From the NCBI GenBank assembly GCA_014905825.1, contig JACGCN010000019.1, forward strand, positions 186,001 to 250,000: a DNA stretch of 64,000 nucleotides, in the 5' to 3' direction. Below the pieces are notes generated by a model, which was not told the origin of the DNA, made no database searches, and worked only from the letters and a program-made list of their open reading frames with translations. Position numbers and translations under genes: made by a program. The DNA comes from Lyophyllum atratum (Eukaryota; Basidiomycota; Agaricomycetes; Agaricales; Lyophyllaceae). This document shows, piece after piece, positions 35,907-47,402 of this stretch (position 1 is the first letter of the stretch; each line of letters starts with the position of its first letter).

Positions 35907-36301
35907 CATGGTCTTGTCCGATTCATTGATATTTATTTCGCGAGCAAATATGGGACATTGAATGGAAGCACTTTTTCCTACTGTAGTATATCATACTTCG
36001 TCATATTCTCTCCGGTAGTTTGGGATCTCTACTACTTACTTATTCTTGATATTTATTCACCGACGTTACGCGTAACTTATGGTCCAGAGCACCCTATTAA
36101 GTTGTTGTCTCGAGTCTGCAGCTAATTGTTACTCTAGTAGACTCTAGTAGCTGGAATCTGCATCACGACTTGACCTTCGTTAATCGTTACGATATAATAT
36201 ATTATAAAGGTATAGCAGAGTACAAGCAGGTATCGGTCGTGAATGTTGGTAAGGATGCAGTGAAAGATATCGTCAAGGTATGCAACATGTATTACAGGTC
36301 A
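35907..36301. other. Short convergent intergenic spacer
   Basis: Lies between the 3' ends of the polyketide synthase and the minus-strand DUF2235 gene, so it should hold both polyadenylation signals. It is AT-rich with runs such as ATATAATATATTATAAAG near 36190. No gene seen. Confidence 0.5.
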
Positions 36302-38549
36302 TTAATCAATCCACGTCGGCTCAACAGCTAAGTGAGCCCTGGGCTGGTACTTCTTCGACTCACCAGGAGGTTTCGCATCCATGCGGAGCTTAACCGTCCT
36401 ATGAACGTTCACGCCATTACCATGTTGTTTGGGGATAAACCGTGGTTTGGCCATGTTCGAGCTACTGAAGCAGTGAGTCAATCACTATAGTATAATGGAT
36501 GGGAGCGAGACATACCTGAAATACGACACCCACTCGTTGTTGCCGTTCTGATATCGCAAGTTCAGGGGAAGGATCTCCAATACCCACCATCTGCGCTTGA
36601 TCTTCAGCTGATCATAAATAGGCGACAAAGCATCCTTCAAGTCCTCCAGCTCCTCGTTGACGACCTCGTTATTCGCCTTCGGCACGAAGGAGGTGGCTGC
36701 CGCCACCTTGGGCTTCTTGACGCGAGAAATTAGTCGTTCAAAGATGGAGACTTCGGTCAAATTCTCGTAAGCTTCAGAACCCACAGGCAGGGGAGGAGGC
36801 CTTGGAGTAACATAGGGGAACAATGACATTGGGTCGAGGCCAATCCCCCTCAGGGCTTGCGCGTCGAACATCATGCCAGTATTGGCCTTGAAGCACTCTC
36901 GTACCATCCAGCGAAGGGGGATACGAGCGAGGGAGTTCCGTGTTTTGTTGCTCACAGATCCTCCGCCAACGTCTAAACAATTTATGAGTCAAGATGCACA
37001 AAAGTGTAGGCGACAACGAACCGCAATGACAACCCTGATCGAAAAGACACGATGAGTATGATACTTGACGGGCAAAGGTATCAACGCACCAAGAACCAGA
37101 CCTCCTCAATATTAGTTGTGTGTTCCTCCTTCGAAGCGTATAGCTCCTCGAAACGACTAAGCTTCCGCTCCTCCTCCGATTCCAGGGGTTCTTTAGAGGT
37201 CGAAGCCTTCCGAGCTCGACTGCTTTTCGAATCCTTCTCCTTCATCGGTAGAGGTGAAGCCTCGACGACAGGAATCTCGCTCTGGGTCCCCAGCTTCTGT
37301 TCATCGGCAGTAGGCCTGTTCCAGAGATTGGCTTTGAACTTTGCCCTGCGCTCGTCTAGGGCGATGGCGTGCCGGAAGTTCCGGACGATGGTGTTGGATG
37401 TCGTGAAGGGAAGCCTCTTCGGGAGCAGGCCCACGGAGTCAACCGTGTCCCTATATAACAGGCAAGGGTTAGATCATAAAAGGGAGACGGCGGGACGAAC
37501 ATACCAGACTCCGAGAAACTCGATGTCAACGTCGACGGAGAAGGCGGCTTTGAATGCGTTGGACTGCTCCCAGCCTACATCGTCTGCCCGCGTGTACATC
37601 TTGTAGGCAAATGGCACTTGCTGATGATTATCTGCGGGCAGTAGGCCAACTTTGTGGATCATTCCTGCGAGGCTATGCTATTGTTGGTTTCAGGTATCAC
37701 ACATTTGGTGTGTAACCGACCTTCGAGCTGTATAGGCCCCACGAGAGAAGCCTGGCGAATGGGCGTAACGTCAATACAGCACTACCCTGTTAAAGGTTGG
37801 GTGACGAACCAAAGATGCATATCCGGTCTCCTTCAACATCTGAAATATCAACAGAGTTGAGCATAAGTTGCTGCGAGGCTGAAATGCAGATAACGTACAA
37901 TTCTGCATCAAGAATTCGTAACCACCTATCAGAGGTTAGAGTGATGTGTCCGGTATCAAGAATATGGACGCACTCATGACATGTCCATCCAGATTCCACG
38001 CAAACATCTCATCCAAAGTCTGCACAGAAATAAGGTGATTGGGTGCTTTGGGCCAAGCGAAGCAACATGGATACCTTGGACAACTTTGATGTGAAAGGGG
38101 TCATGACTTTTGGGGAGGTGTATGTTCCAATACCAGCCTGAAATCAAAGACCGATTTGGGATTACGAGGACCCATACGATCTCGGTGCCACTGACCTGAT
38201 AGTACACCATCTGCTTCGAACGGTCGTTCTTCTTGAGCAACGAGACCAGTTGGACGATATTGGAGTTGTCAGCATCGAACTGGTCTCCGGTCCCATCGAA
38301 ACAGAGTACAAGGGTCCTGTGCGAGTGCTCAGGCGGTATCGTCGCTGGCGTGAAACGAGGGTCCAACGTCATCTCCTTGTGCGGGGGCTGACGTGTCTCG
38401 TAGCCTGGAATCAGACCCGGGCTTGTCGTCGTAAGAGTGTTCCCAGAGAAGGCCGAGGCGAGGGTGGGGCGCCCCCGACTATCACCGTGGTCGACAACGG
38501 TGTCTGTCAAAGAGAAGACTGTTGCTTCCTGGGTGTGTTGATTCGGCAT
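36302..38549 (-). CDS. DUF2235 alpha/beta-hydrolase-like protein
   Basis: Minus-strand multi-exon gene from the ATG at 38549 (MPNQHTQEATVF) to the TAA at 36302. The conserved domain opens with TLVLCFDGTGDQFDADNSNI and VYYQ. It carries the nucleophile elbow GFSRGAYTAR (spliced at about 37797/37750), continues SLAGMIHKVGLLP, then EFLGVWDTVDSVG, NFRHAIALDERRAKF and, across another intron, GCHCDVGGGS. These are the hallmarks of DUF2235, a family of predicted Ser-Asp-His hydrolases related to bacterial Tle1-type phospholipases. The segment between RHAIALDERR and GCHCDVGGG holds a Ser/Lys/Glu-rich insert. The last exon encodes a basic tail, MAKPRFIPKQHGNG, ending WID. The substrate in fungi is not established. 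It is convergent with the polyketide synthase. Confidence 0.85.
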
Positions 38550-39293
38550 GTTCCCTCAGAGACGAGGCCGTGGGCCCCGCTCTTATATACAGCACCTTCC
38601 GAGCAGGGTGGAGGGAAGCGAACAGGGCGGTGGTGGCTCCTCACGGTTTCAAGCGCTGGTATGTCAGGCCCATTTTGATGTCGCCTAACCAAAAAAGAAA
38701 AACTCAGCTGTCAAGAACTCACGGTTCCGCGCAAGATTGGTTCCGCGTACCCTTTTTACCTCCCATCCTCATGAAATGTAGAGGGTTCTTCTGATCATAG
38801 AACATCTGAGTGCAAGACACTCTCTAATTATGACCACAGCACATACCACGGCGCTTAAACTAGCCACTACTAGCCACGATCTTGCTGCCTTCACGTCAGA
38901 CAATGGACTTCTACTTACACCGATCAACCCTGGCTCCACTTTTCTATGATGGAAACGACACCATCCTGGGTCCAAGCTGCCTTAAAAGCTGGCTCCCAGT
39001 CTACCCAAAAGTGCATAAGATCTAGAAGTGCATAGCCATTCCCTTATATCCTCGACCGATTGCTGGAGTAATGGAGCGGGTTCGTGCCGTGGTACAGCAT
39101 CCAATTCTGGGGATTGAAAAATATGTTGCGGGCCCTTCACTCGAACTTCAGAGGGCTTGGCAGCGTTGTCGTCGGTGCCAAGGAGTTTATACCTAGAACG
39201 TGACAGCCTTGGGCCGGGGTTTGAACTCTACCGCGAACCGGGAACCGGAAAAAAGCTGCTTTCATAGATACAACCTGGATACAACTCTTCACT
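38550..39293. other. Intergenic region, nothing recognised
   Basis: Spacer 5' of the DUF2235 gene and 3' of the reductase gene, both on the minus strand. It should contain the DUF2235 promoter. No coding or repeat feature stands out. Confidence 0.5.
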
Positions 39294-40990
39294 TTACACT
39301 TCGTCCGCCACTTGTATTACCATCTTGGCTTTGTTTTGTCCCTTCTGCACCGTAAGGATAGCGTCGCCGACTTTATCCAAGCCGCGCCATATCTCCTCAG
39401 TGAACTTGAGGTCGCCACGCGCCAACATGTGAGGGATCTTCTGGTAGAACTCCTCGTCGTACTTTGGCTCGAGCCGGAACACGATGAAACCGTACATGAC
39501 AAGCGAGTTTGAAATGAGATTCATGAGGTTCTGTCCCGGCACTGGTGAGTGAAGTCGAAATTAAATGACGTTGACTAACTTTGACCGGTTTTCCACCTTC
39601 GTTGTAGCCTGCGGGAGGTCAGAATTCAGATCGAAGCCTCAAGAACCAAGAAGGCCTTACCGGAAATCATTCCACACTCCTGTCGCATGGCAAGACGTTA
39701 AACTGACATTCGTCGGAGAAGGAAGACTATCAGACAAACCAGGAAGCGCCCGCCAACCTTCGACGCGGCCAGCGCCGCGTCCAAACTATCTCCACCAACA
39801 TTATCCCAGTATCTATTTCGTGGTGAGTACCCTTTCTTAGCGGCCGCAAACCCACTCACATATCAATAGGACCCTCTTTTTTCAGTACCTCCTCCGTGCT
39901 CGTTGTTTTGTAGTTGAAAGCTACGTCGGCGCCGATCTTTTTCATGAACACCACTTTTTCTTCTGAGCCGGCGGATGCGATGACCTTGAGGCCGCCTAGG
40001 TTCGCCAGTTGAATGACGAGCCTTACGTGGGTGGAAGTGAGTAGGACCTCTACATCTAGCTTTGGATGGCAACAACTTACGATCCCACAGGTCCTAAACA
40101 CCGAGTGTCAGAGCAACAGATAGTACTACACGCCACTATCACTTACCTCCTCCACTAGTGACGAACACAATTTCGCCCTGATGCCCCCAACGATCAGCGA
40201 GTTACTCTCTCCCTCTGATAAACATAGCTCACCCTCTTCGCTCGCGAATACTCCTTCCAGCCCATATACGCCGTCTTCCCTACGTTCGAAACCCATGGTG
40301 AAGGACATTGGAGAAGCACAATACCCGTCAGCACGTACCTGGCATTCCAGCAGCCCCCAAATACGCGGACCAAGGCAGGTTCTCCGCATTGACGAGGAGC
40401 CTGAACTGTTCAATGCTCCTATGAATACTATACTCCTCGTGGGCTAGAAACGGGCCATTAGAGTCTGATAGGGTCTGCGAAGTGCCGGATGTGCGCACTG
40501 AGGAAGCCGTAGATGTGGTCACCCTTCTTGACACCCTGATTCTCTGAACGAATGACGACGCCAACACCGTGGCTCTCCAAACTACAACAATGCCGTCAGT
40601 GCTAACATTCCACTCCCAAGTAAGTATTCCCCACGGTTCTCCGAGTTTGAACGCTGGCTAAAGACATGGCTTAGCAGCTCGCGGTGACGTCATGAACCTG
40701 CGTGTCTACTCACGACGTATGATTCGACCTCAGCAGGCCGCATCCTTCCCCTCATGTACGGGTCGATGGAGAGCACGAGGGTCTTCAAGATAAATCCGCC
40801 ATTTAAGCGGACGTTGTCGATGTCGATCGTAGGTTTATCATCGTATACCGTCGTTTTTCCGGGCTCGGGATATTCTATATCAGTTCTCGTCAGACCGGAT
40901 GCACAAGCGAGGGTCGGGTGCCGACGCAAGAGTCTGCTAACCTGCAGGGATTTCGTTAAAGATAACGCGGGCGTTTCTGACGGGTGCCAT
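39294..40990 (-). CDS. MDR-family NADP-dependent reductase (prostaglandin reductase / CurA-like)
   Basis: Minus-strand gene split by several short introns. The ATG at 40990 gives MAPVRNARVIFNEIP, then YPEPGKTTVY and VLSIDPYMRGRM. It continues with the GVGVVIRSE region, LGAAGMPGKTAYMGWKEYS and EIVFVTSGGGPVGS (the Rossmann glycine motif), then LGGLKVIASAGSEEK. Next come YWDNVGGDSLDAAL, FLECGMISGYN and a C-terminus ending MVIQVADEV. These motifs match the zinc-independent medium-chain dehydrogenase/reductase group that includes leukotriene B4 12-hydroxydehydrogenase, curcumin reductase and fungal enone reductases. It would use NADPH to reduce an activated C=C bond. Two genes from the polyketide synthase, it is a candidate tailoring enzyme but could equally serve detoxification. 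All motifs look intact. Confidence 0.85.
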
Positions 40991-43042
40991 TGTGGTAAAG
41001 GTAGTGGATGGGGCGTGTGGGGCTTTCGAGTGTATTACTGAGACTTTTTGCAGAGCTTTTTCGCAGAAAGTCTATATAGTACCCGGGTGTTCACGGAGGC
41101 GTCCGTGGAATGAATAATGGGGTCTCAGAAAGACGATGTAAGCCGATTGCGGATGACGTGCGTGCACCTCTAGAATGGTTCAGAAGGTGAGCAGTCATCG
41201 GCCGCCTGCGCTTGAACCACGTAGATGAAAGATTCCCTCTTTACAACATATGCGCTGGAAGAATCGGGTCAACACCTTGTATGTCCAAGGTTTCGCTAAA
41301 GCGATGGTCGCGGAATGCGCATGGATCGTTCTCTCTTCCGTCAGCGCCACTCGAAAGCTCGAAAAGTTCCTGTCCTGAAGACTTTTTTTGCGAACATTGC
41401 AGCTGAGTTATGGCGCTCTTACGTGCTGCACGCATCGTTTATTTCTTTGACTATTGAGGCTATCGTGCCTCTTGTAGCTCATATCCGACTTGCACCCGTC
41501 ATGTGAACGCTGCGAACCTTGATAGACCTGATATGTGTCTTCAAAGGAGAAATCGATTGATTGCGCTTGACGTAGTATGACATGCATGCGTGGCGCGGGT
41601 TTATGTCGCCTCCAGAGTGAGTGGGAGGTCGACCAGTGATTGAATGTGTCACGATGATGCACCCGCCTGACAGCTGAACACTGTTGATTTTCGACCCACT
41701 TATGACCATGCCAATTGCCGCATTCTGCGAGTCTCCGCGCATTATATCTGTGGCCTTAGAGACCTAACCTTAAATTAAGGTCGCTCACGAAGTACTGTAC
41801 AAGGAATCCGGGGTGACGGAAATCATCCCGCGCACGTTCAAGAGGAACGATCGAATCTAAATAGATGGTATTCAGTCTGTTGGGGGCACGATGAACGGCC
41901 CACAAGGGAAGTAAAGTAGTCAAAGATCAATTCGCAATGTGGCACGCACCCTCCATCGCTGCGAAAGATTTAAACCTAGAAGCAAACATCGAAGACATTA
42001 TTAGTGTCGCCTGTCTGCATTATGGTAGGTGCAGTCATCTCGCGAGTCGTTATAGCGAGAATTGAGCTCTGAAAATACATCCCTTTCGTCGATACATTGT
42101 TAGTGGTCGTAGATAGAGATGGCGGACCTCGCAGGCAAATGATATTCCTGACCAGCCTCAGCCCACCGTCACCGAAGGCAGGGTTGGTCTTTAAGCGGAA
42201 AGGAAGCACCAGATGCGAGTGGTACATGCGTGCCTATGTGTGCTGTCTCACCGGGAAAAAGTGGGTTATGTACCTTCTTCTATGAACGGCCGAAGTCCGG
42301 GTGGGTGGTGGGTGAATATCAAGCGCTTTAAGCCCTGGCCCAGTCTGTGAATGGTCCGAAATCGATGAAGGAAAAGACTTGGAAACTTCGCACTGGCCTC
42401 ATTTCAAAGAAATCTCTTCAGACTCATGAGTACGAACAGTCTATGTCGAAGTCTAGTTGGACCTGAGTGTGGCTGAACAAATCCGAGTTCAAGCCACTGA
42501 TGCTGACGTGAACGTGATCACGCCGCTCTGACGTACGGTGGCAATCGATACGGTTGAACTTCCTCTTCCGAATCTTCGTCTATCACCTTCACCCTAGGCT
42601 CAACGTGCATCTCCTTAATCCCCTATATCCTGGGCTAGACACCTGACGCGTTCTTCTAAAGTCGTAATAATAAACGCAGACAGGTCGGCTGAACTCAACC
42701 CACCTTAAAGAAGTTGATACTTCCGGATGCCCCGCAGACACGAGCTGGCCACTACCACGCCTCAGAAGTTGACATCTATCACATTCCATCATCATCTTTT
42801 AGCGAATACACAATTTGACTGGTCCCACGAACATGATCAGGATGAAAGCTACAGAGCAGCGCATGAGACGGGGCGATCAGGAATGCAGCACACCGTGACG
42901 TTCTATACTGGATTCTGGAAGATAAGGTTTCCTCACACTACCTCCTTCCATATGCGTATGTCTTCAGGGTATAAGGAGCGCCGCCCTGTACAAGGCGTCT
43001 TTCCCTATTTTCCGTTCGCCCCTCTCCGCAATTTCTTCGACT
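40991..43042. other. Intergenic region between reductase and P450
   Basis: About 2 kb between divergently transcribed genes. It should include both promoters. No open frame has a recognisable domain and no clear repeat was found. Confidence 0.45.
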
Positions 43043-45296
43043 ATGCCTTTGGCATTCAATGTCGAGCTGACTATCATAGTGCTCTTCGCATTGGCCTTTA
43101 TAGGCGCCATCTATCAGTACAATGAACGGGAGAAAACACTTTCTCGTCAGGGATATAAGCTACCTCCAGGTCCGCCTGGTGTACCCTTTTTCGGTAACCT
43201 CTTCCAGGTCCCGGCACTTCGGCCTTATCCAAAAGTACGTTGAATTGCGCTTACATTGTTTCTTTCGCTCATCGAGTTTTAACAGTTCCGCGAATGGGCG
43301 AAGGAGTATGGCGCTGTATATCGCTTGCGCTTGGGTACACAGAACCTCATCGTTCTCAACACAGCGGAGGCGGCTGATGAGCTGTTCGTTAATCGGGGTA
43401 GAACGTTCTCGAGCCGCTCGCCACCCCATGTTGCGCATGATATTATGAGCGCTGGACAGCGTATGGTCTTCTTGCCCTACGACAAGGAATGGAAGGTATG
43501 TCAAGTGGAACTCTTGGGCTGTAACTTTGTCTCAATAAGCTCTCTATCACTTGGACTACTTTCAGACCGCGCGACAGAGCCTACAGAACGCCATCGGTCC
43601 CGGGCCTTCTAAAAAACTGCGCCCAATCCAGGACATGGAATCATGCGTCCTTATACATGATCTCCTTGCACATGGTGACCTCGGTCTTCGGGACTCTGCA
43701 CCAGGCCCCAACGGAGAAGTCCCGGAGGATCATTGGTTCTCACTGATTCGAAGATATGTGCGTTTTTGTGGACAATAGGTATCACTATTTGATAGCTCGA
43801 TTGATCATGGATCTATCCGTACAGACAACTAGTATAGTCATGACCGTAATGTATGGGCAACGCGTCAACAGAATTATTGACAACCACCGCTTGTAAGTCC
43901 CACCTTCCGATCCTAGCCGTTCTTACTATATAACGCTCTGGATGAAGGCATAAGATTTATGCAGTCCTAGAAAATTTTGCAAAAGTTGGACAACCCGGGA
44001 ACTACCTGTACGCCAGTGAAAAGAATGTCATGATAACGTCTGACTTAGAATTGTACAGAGCGGACGCATTCCCCATCCTTCGCGTTTTACCCGACTTCTT
44101 AGCTCCCTGGCGTACTGAAGCTCGCAAGATGCATCACTGGTAGAAGGACCCCTCCGACACTTGCGAAAGACGAAAATCACTAAAATAACTTCCTATTTCT
44201 AGGGAAATGGAGCTCTGGGGTGGCCTTCTCTCAGACCTGCAGCGCGACTTCGAAACAAGTCAACCTAAAACCGAGTCATACATCTCTTCCTACCTCACTC
44301 AGCGTGCAGATGCTGGACACCCACTTTTTCTGCCAGGGCTCGGGATCACCTCCGATGGCTATTTGAAGGATACACTCCTTGCCTACACGGCGGCCACGGT
44401 CCTTGAAGCAGGCTCAGATACAACCGCGAGCGTCATGCAGTCGTTCGTTCTGTTCATGCTGAGCCACCCTCATGTACTAGAGAAAGCTCAAGAAGAGGTG
44501 GACCGTGTCGTCGGGGAAGAGAGGCTGCCTGCGTTTGAAGACGAACAAGCCATGCCTTATCTCGTAGCATGTGTGAAAGAGACAATGAGGAGGCACCCGC
44601 CGACTATAATGGGTGCGCATTTGTTGGGCTGATTATGAGCCATTGCATCTCCTAATGCCTAGGGTTCAGGTATTCCCCATAGCGCTGACAACGATGAAGT
44701 ATATAATGGATATTTTATTCCCAAGGGTTCAACAGTAATTGGGAATGTCTGGGCCATCCATATGGACCCGGCCCGTTTCCCGTGAGACCTCTCCTTCATC
44801 TCGCCGCCTTCGTAGAGAATGCTCATGGTTGCGTCAGGAACCCGACGGCGTTCCAACCGGAGAGGTTTCTCGATAGAGCGAACCCTACGCGGTGGGGAAG
44901 CGGCCCAGACCAGGACCGAGACCAGTTGCGTACCTATCAACCAATATGTACACCTTCTGCCCAGGCTTACACTGCGTGTTTTCTTGATATAGCTATGTCT
45001 TCGGCTGGGGTCGACGTTTTTGTCAAGGGACGCACATCGCCGAAGCCTCTCTGTTTATTGTTCTCGCACGCCTGATCTGGGCGGTTGATTTTTACGCCCC
45101 GAGAGATCCCACGACGGGGGCATTGGTTATCCCTGATATGGCGGACGAGGAGGCTGCGTGGTCGGAGGGGTTTGTGAGTGTGCCAAGGACATTTCGAGTA
45201 GGATTTCGACCCAGATCCGAGACAAGAAGGATAATAGTGGAGAGAACCTTTGAGGATACCCAGAGGGAGTGGTCTAGCAAAGGTTTCGAGGCTTAG
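43043..45296 (+). CDS. Cytochrome P450 monooxygenase, membrane-anchored
   Basis: Multi-exon gene of about 500 residues. The ATG at 43043 gives an N-terminal membrane anchor (FNVELTIIVLFALAFIGAIY) and the proline hinge LPPGPPGVPFFGN. Later exons give TARQSLQNAIGPG, TSIVMTVMYGQRVNRI, the I-helix AGSDTTASVMQ, the K-helix CVKETMRRHPPT (ExxR), the intron-joined IPHSADNDEVYNGYFIPKGS, and FPNPTAFQPERFLD. The heme loop is YVFGWGRRFCQGTHIAEAS, with the axial Cys. A start-to-stop chain could be followed through eight short introns with GT...AG ends, so no break is needed. The protein would sit in the ER membrane and oxidise a hydrophobic substrate with a P450 reductase partner. It is close enough to the polyketide synthase to be a tailoring enzyme, though housekeeping use cannot be excluded. 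The CYP family is not assigned. Confidence 0.9.
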
Positions 45297-45744
45297 TTTG
45301 GCCTTGAGGGCGGCTCGATCCATACGAGATGAGGTCGAAATAAACTAATCTTATTGGTCTTACTCACGTCTGACTCGCGGAGTACATTCGAATCTCGTCA
45401 TGGTGTGCCTGTGCCCCATCTACGAAGCGATGGACCCTGGTGATCTTTGAATGGAGGGATTCTTGTATAAAATAAGGGAATACGGGTATTAGGGCGCACA
45501 ACGTCCGCGCCGTGTTCTTGAATTATAATCTATCATACGCATGCCGAAGTCAAGTTTCGCCAATTCGGGACATCGCGTTGTTTGGCTGCAGTGCCAACAC
45601 CCAACTGACACGCAAGCAACCACGTTGACCTCATCGAATCCACGCCCTCTCAGCAACTCATATTCATTGGCAATCCCAAAATTCCAAAGCGCGCTCTCGC
45701 CACTAAATATTGTAATCTAGAACTACAGCCAACGTAAACACACA
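45297..45744. other. Intergenic region upstream of Derlin
   Basis: Spacer between the P450 stop and the Derlin start, expected to hold the P450 terminator and the Derlin promoter. No other feature seen. Confidence 0.5.
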
Positions 45745-46837
45745 ATGGAGGCTTTCGTGGCCGAACTGCGCAAGATCCCACCAGTGACGCGCTTCATGTG
45801 TATCTCGTCGCTCGCGGTGACGGTGCCCATGTTGATGAACATAACGTCCGGATATGAGAGTGTTTATACGTATGATTTGGTGTTCAAGAAGTTCCAGGTG
45901 CGTACGTTTGGTAGTCCCACGTGTCTGTCTTGCTCATTGTGTGTGCTGGGGAACAGGTATGGAGACTGTATACGAGTTTCTTCCTCGGAAGTTAGTACAT
46001 TACACTCTCTACTTGTGCTTGGGATGCTTAGAACTTCGTCTTTGCGTCTACAGATCGTGGAATTGGCTATATATTTGATATAGCGATGCTCTAGTGAGTT
46101 GAATTTAAGTCCTAAACCATTGACCGACAGTCGCCTGACCATGCCCCCCGATCGTTTTTCCAGCCGCTCGGGAGAACAGTTGGAATCTGGACCATATGCC
46201 AGGAGATCGGCAGACCTAGCCTGGCAACTGCTCCACGCTTGCGGCGCCATCATCGTACGTCCCAACCTCCTCCTTCCCACCCACCCACTAACGCTTCCGC
46301 ACGAAACAGCTCGCAACCCGGCCCCTCGGCAGCTCGGTTTTCTTCCACTCTCTCCTCGTCTGCCTCGTCTACCTCTCCTCCTACCTCGCTCCCCTCGGCG
46401 CCCAGACCTCGCTCTTCGGCCTCATCACCTTCCCCGTCAGATACTACCCCTACGTCATCATCGGCCTGGACGTCCTCATGGGCGGCCCGGGGTACGCGGC
46501 CCAAGCCGTCGCTGGCGCTGTCGTCGGACACTTCTGGTGGTGGAGCGTGTGGGGCGGGGAGACGGGCGGGAGGGGAGGGGCGTTGGTGGCGTATGGGCAG
46601 GCGCCGCAGTGGATGCGGAATTTGGTGGGAGAGGGGAGGGTGCCGCCGCCACGGCCGGGAGAGGCGACGGCGAATTCGGGTGGGGGGGTGCATGCTATGG
46701 CGCCGAGACAGACGTTGGCGACTGGGGGTGGGGCTGGTAGGACGGGCGCGGGGGCGGGCGCAGGCGCGAGGAGGGGTGGGAGCTCGGGGTCGACGGGGTA
46801 TAATTGGGGGAGTGGGCAGACGCTGGGGAGCTCGTGA
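45745..46837 (+). CDS. Derlin (Der1-like ER membrane protein)
   Basis: Spliced gene for a rhomboid-fold pseudoprotease of ER-associated degradation. It starts MEAFVAELRKIPPVTRFMCI. Residues QVWRLYTSFFLG (spliced near 45897/45957) match the WR-containing loop conserved in Derlins. Next come GIGYIFDIAMLY, ESGPYARRSADLAWQLLHAC and, after an intron at about 46256-46309, FFHSLLVCLVYLSSYLAPLG and LFGLITFPVRYYPYVIIGLD. The C-terminal tail is Gly/Ala/Arg-rich and ends YNWGSGQTLGSS. That fits the SHP box (cf. NWGxGxxLG) by which Derlins bind Cdc48/p97. Several membrane segments and no rhomboid catalytic Ser/His are as expected. It would help extract misfolded proteins from the ER. A broken second copy lies at the right edge of the window. 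Confidence 0.9.
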
Positions 46838-47402
46838 ATAGGGGATCTAGTTGCCACATGTAATTATTTGTTTTCGTTAAAATCATATCAACAGAGACAT
46901 AGACGTAGGGATATGGATCTTCTAACGAGCCTATGCCATGCTCATCCAGCGCTTGAGACACTGGCAGCAGAATCTCATGCCTGTGGAAGTGAATCCCTTC
47001 ATCTTATAATCATACGTTTCGATGGATGCATCTTTGGCAGTGCTGTTATGGTTTTATCATCATAGTGACCAATACCCATGGACTTTCTAGTCTTCCTGAG
47101 TTGACCCTTCTGTCATATTTACTACACATCCAGAACTCTTAGCTACGCGTTAAACTCACCAATGCATCATGAAATTGACCGCCCCCCCTTGATGGATGCA
47201 CCCTTAAAACAAGATGCGGGGTCAGGTTCGGGGCGGTTGTTTGTTCGCGGATGATGTGCTATAGAGATGTGATCGAGAAGCGTGGCTAAATTTGCATCAC
47301 AGTTATCCGAAACCCCAATGTCAACTAAGTTATGATGCTCCATGTTGTACTTCCTCCTCCTTTCCTCCCGACCACCACCTCCTCCCCTCGCTCTCCGCCC
47401 CA
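46838..47402. other. Intergenic region between Derlin and antiporter
   Basis: Spacer between two genes on the same strand. It should hold the Derlin polyadenylation site and the promoter of the antiporter. Nothing else recognised. Confidence 0.5.

Noticed and set aside
44130..44700. Apparent breaks in the P450 gene (stops near 44152 and 44631)
   Set aside because: Each is resolved by a short GT...AG intron, giving continuous sequence through the I-helix, ExxR and heme motifs, so it is not a pseudogene.
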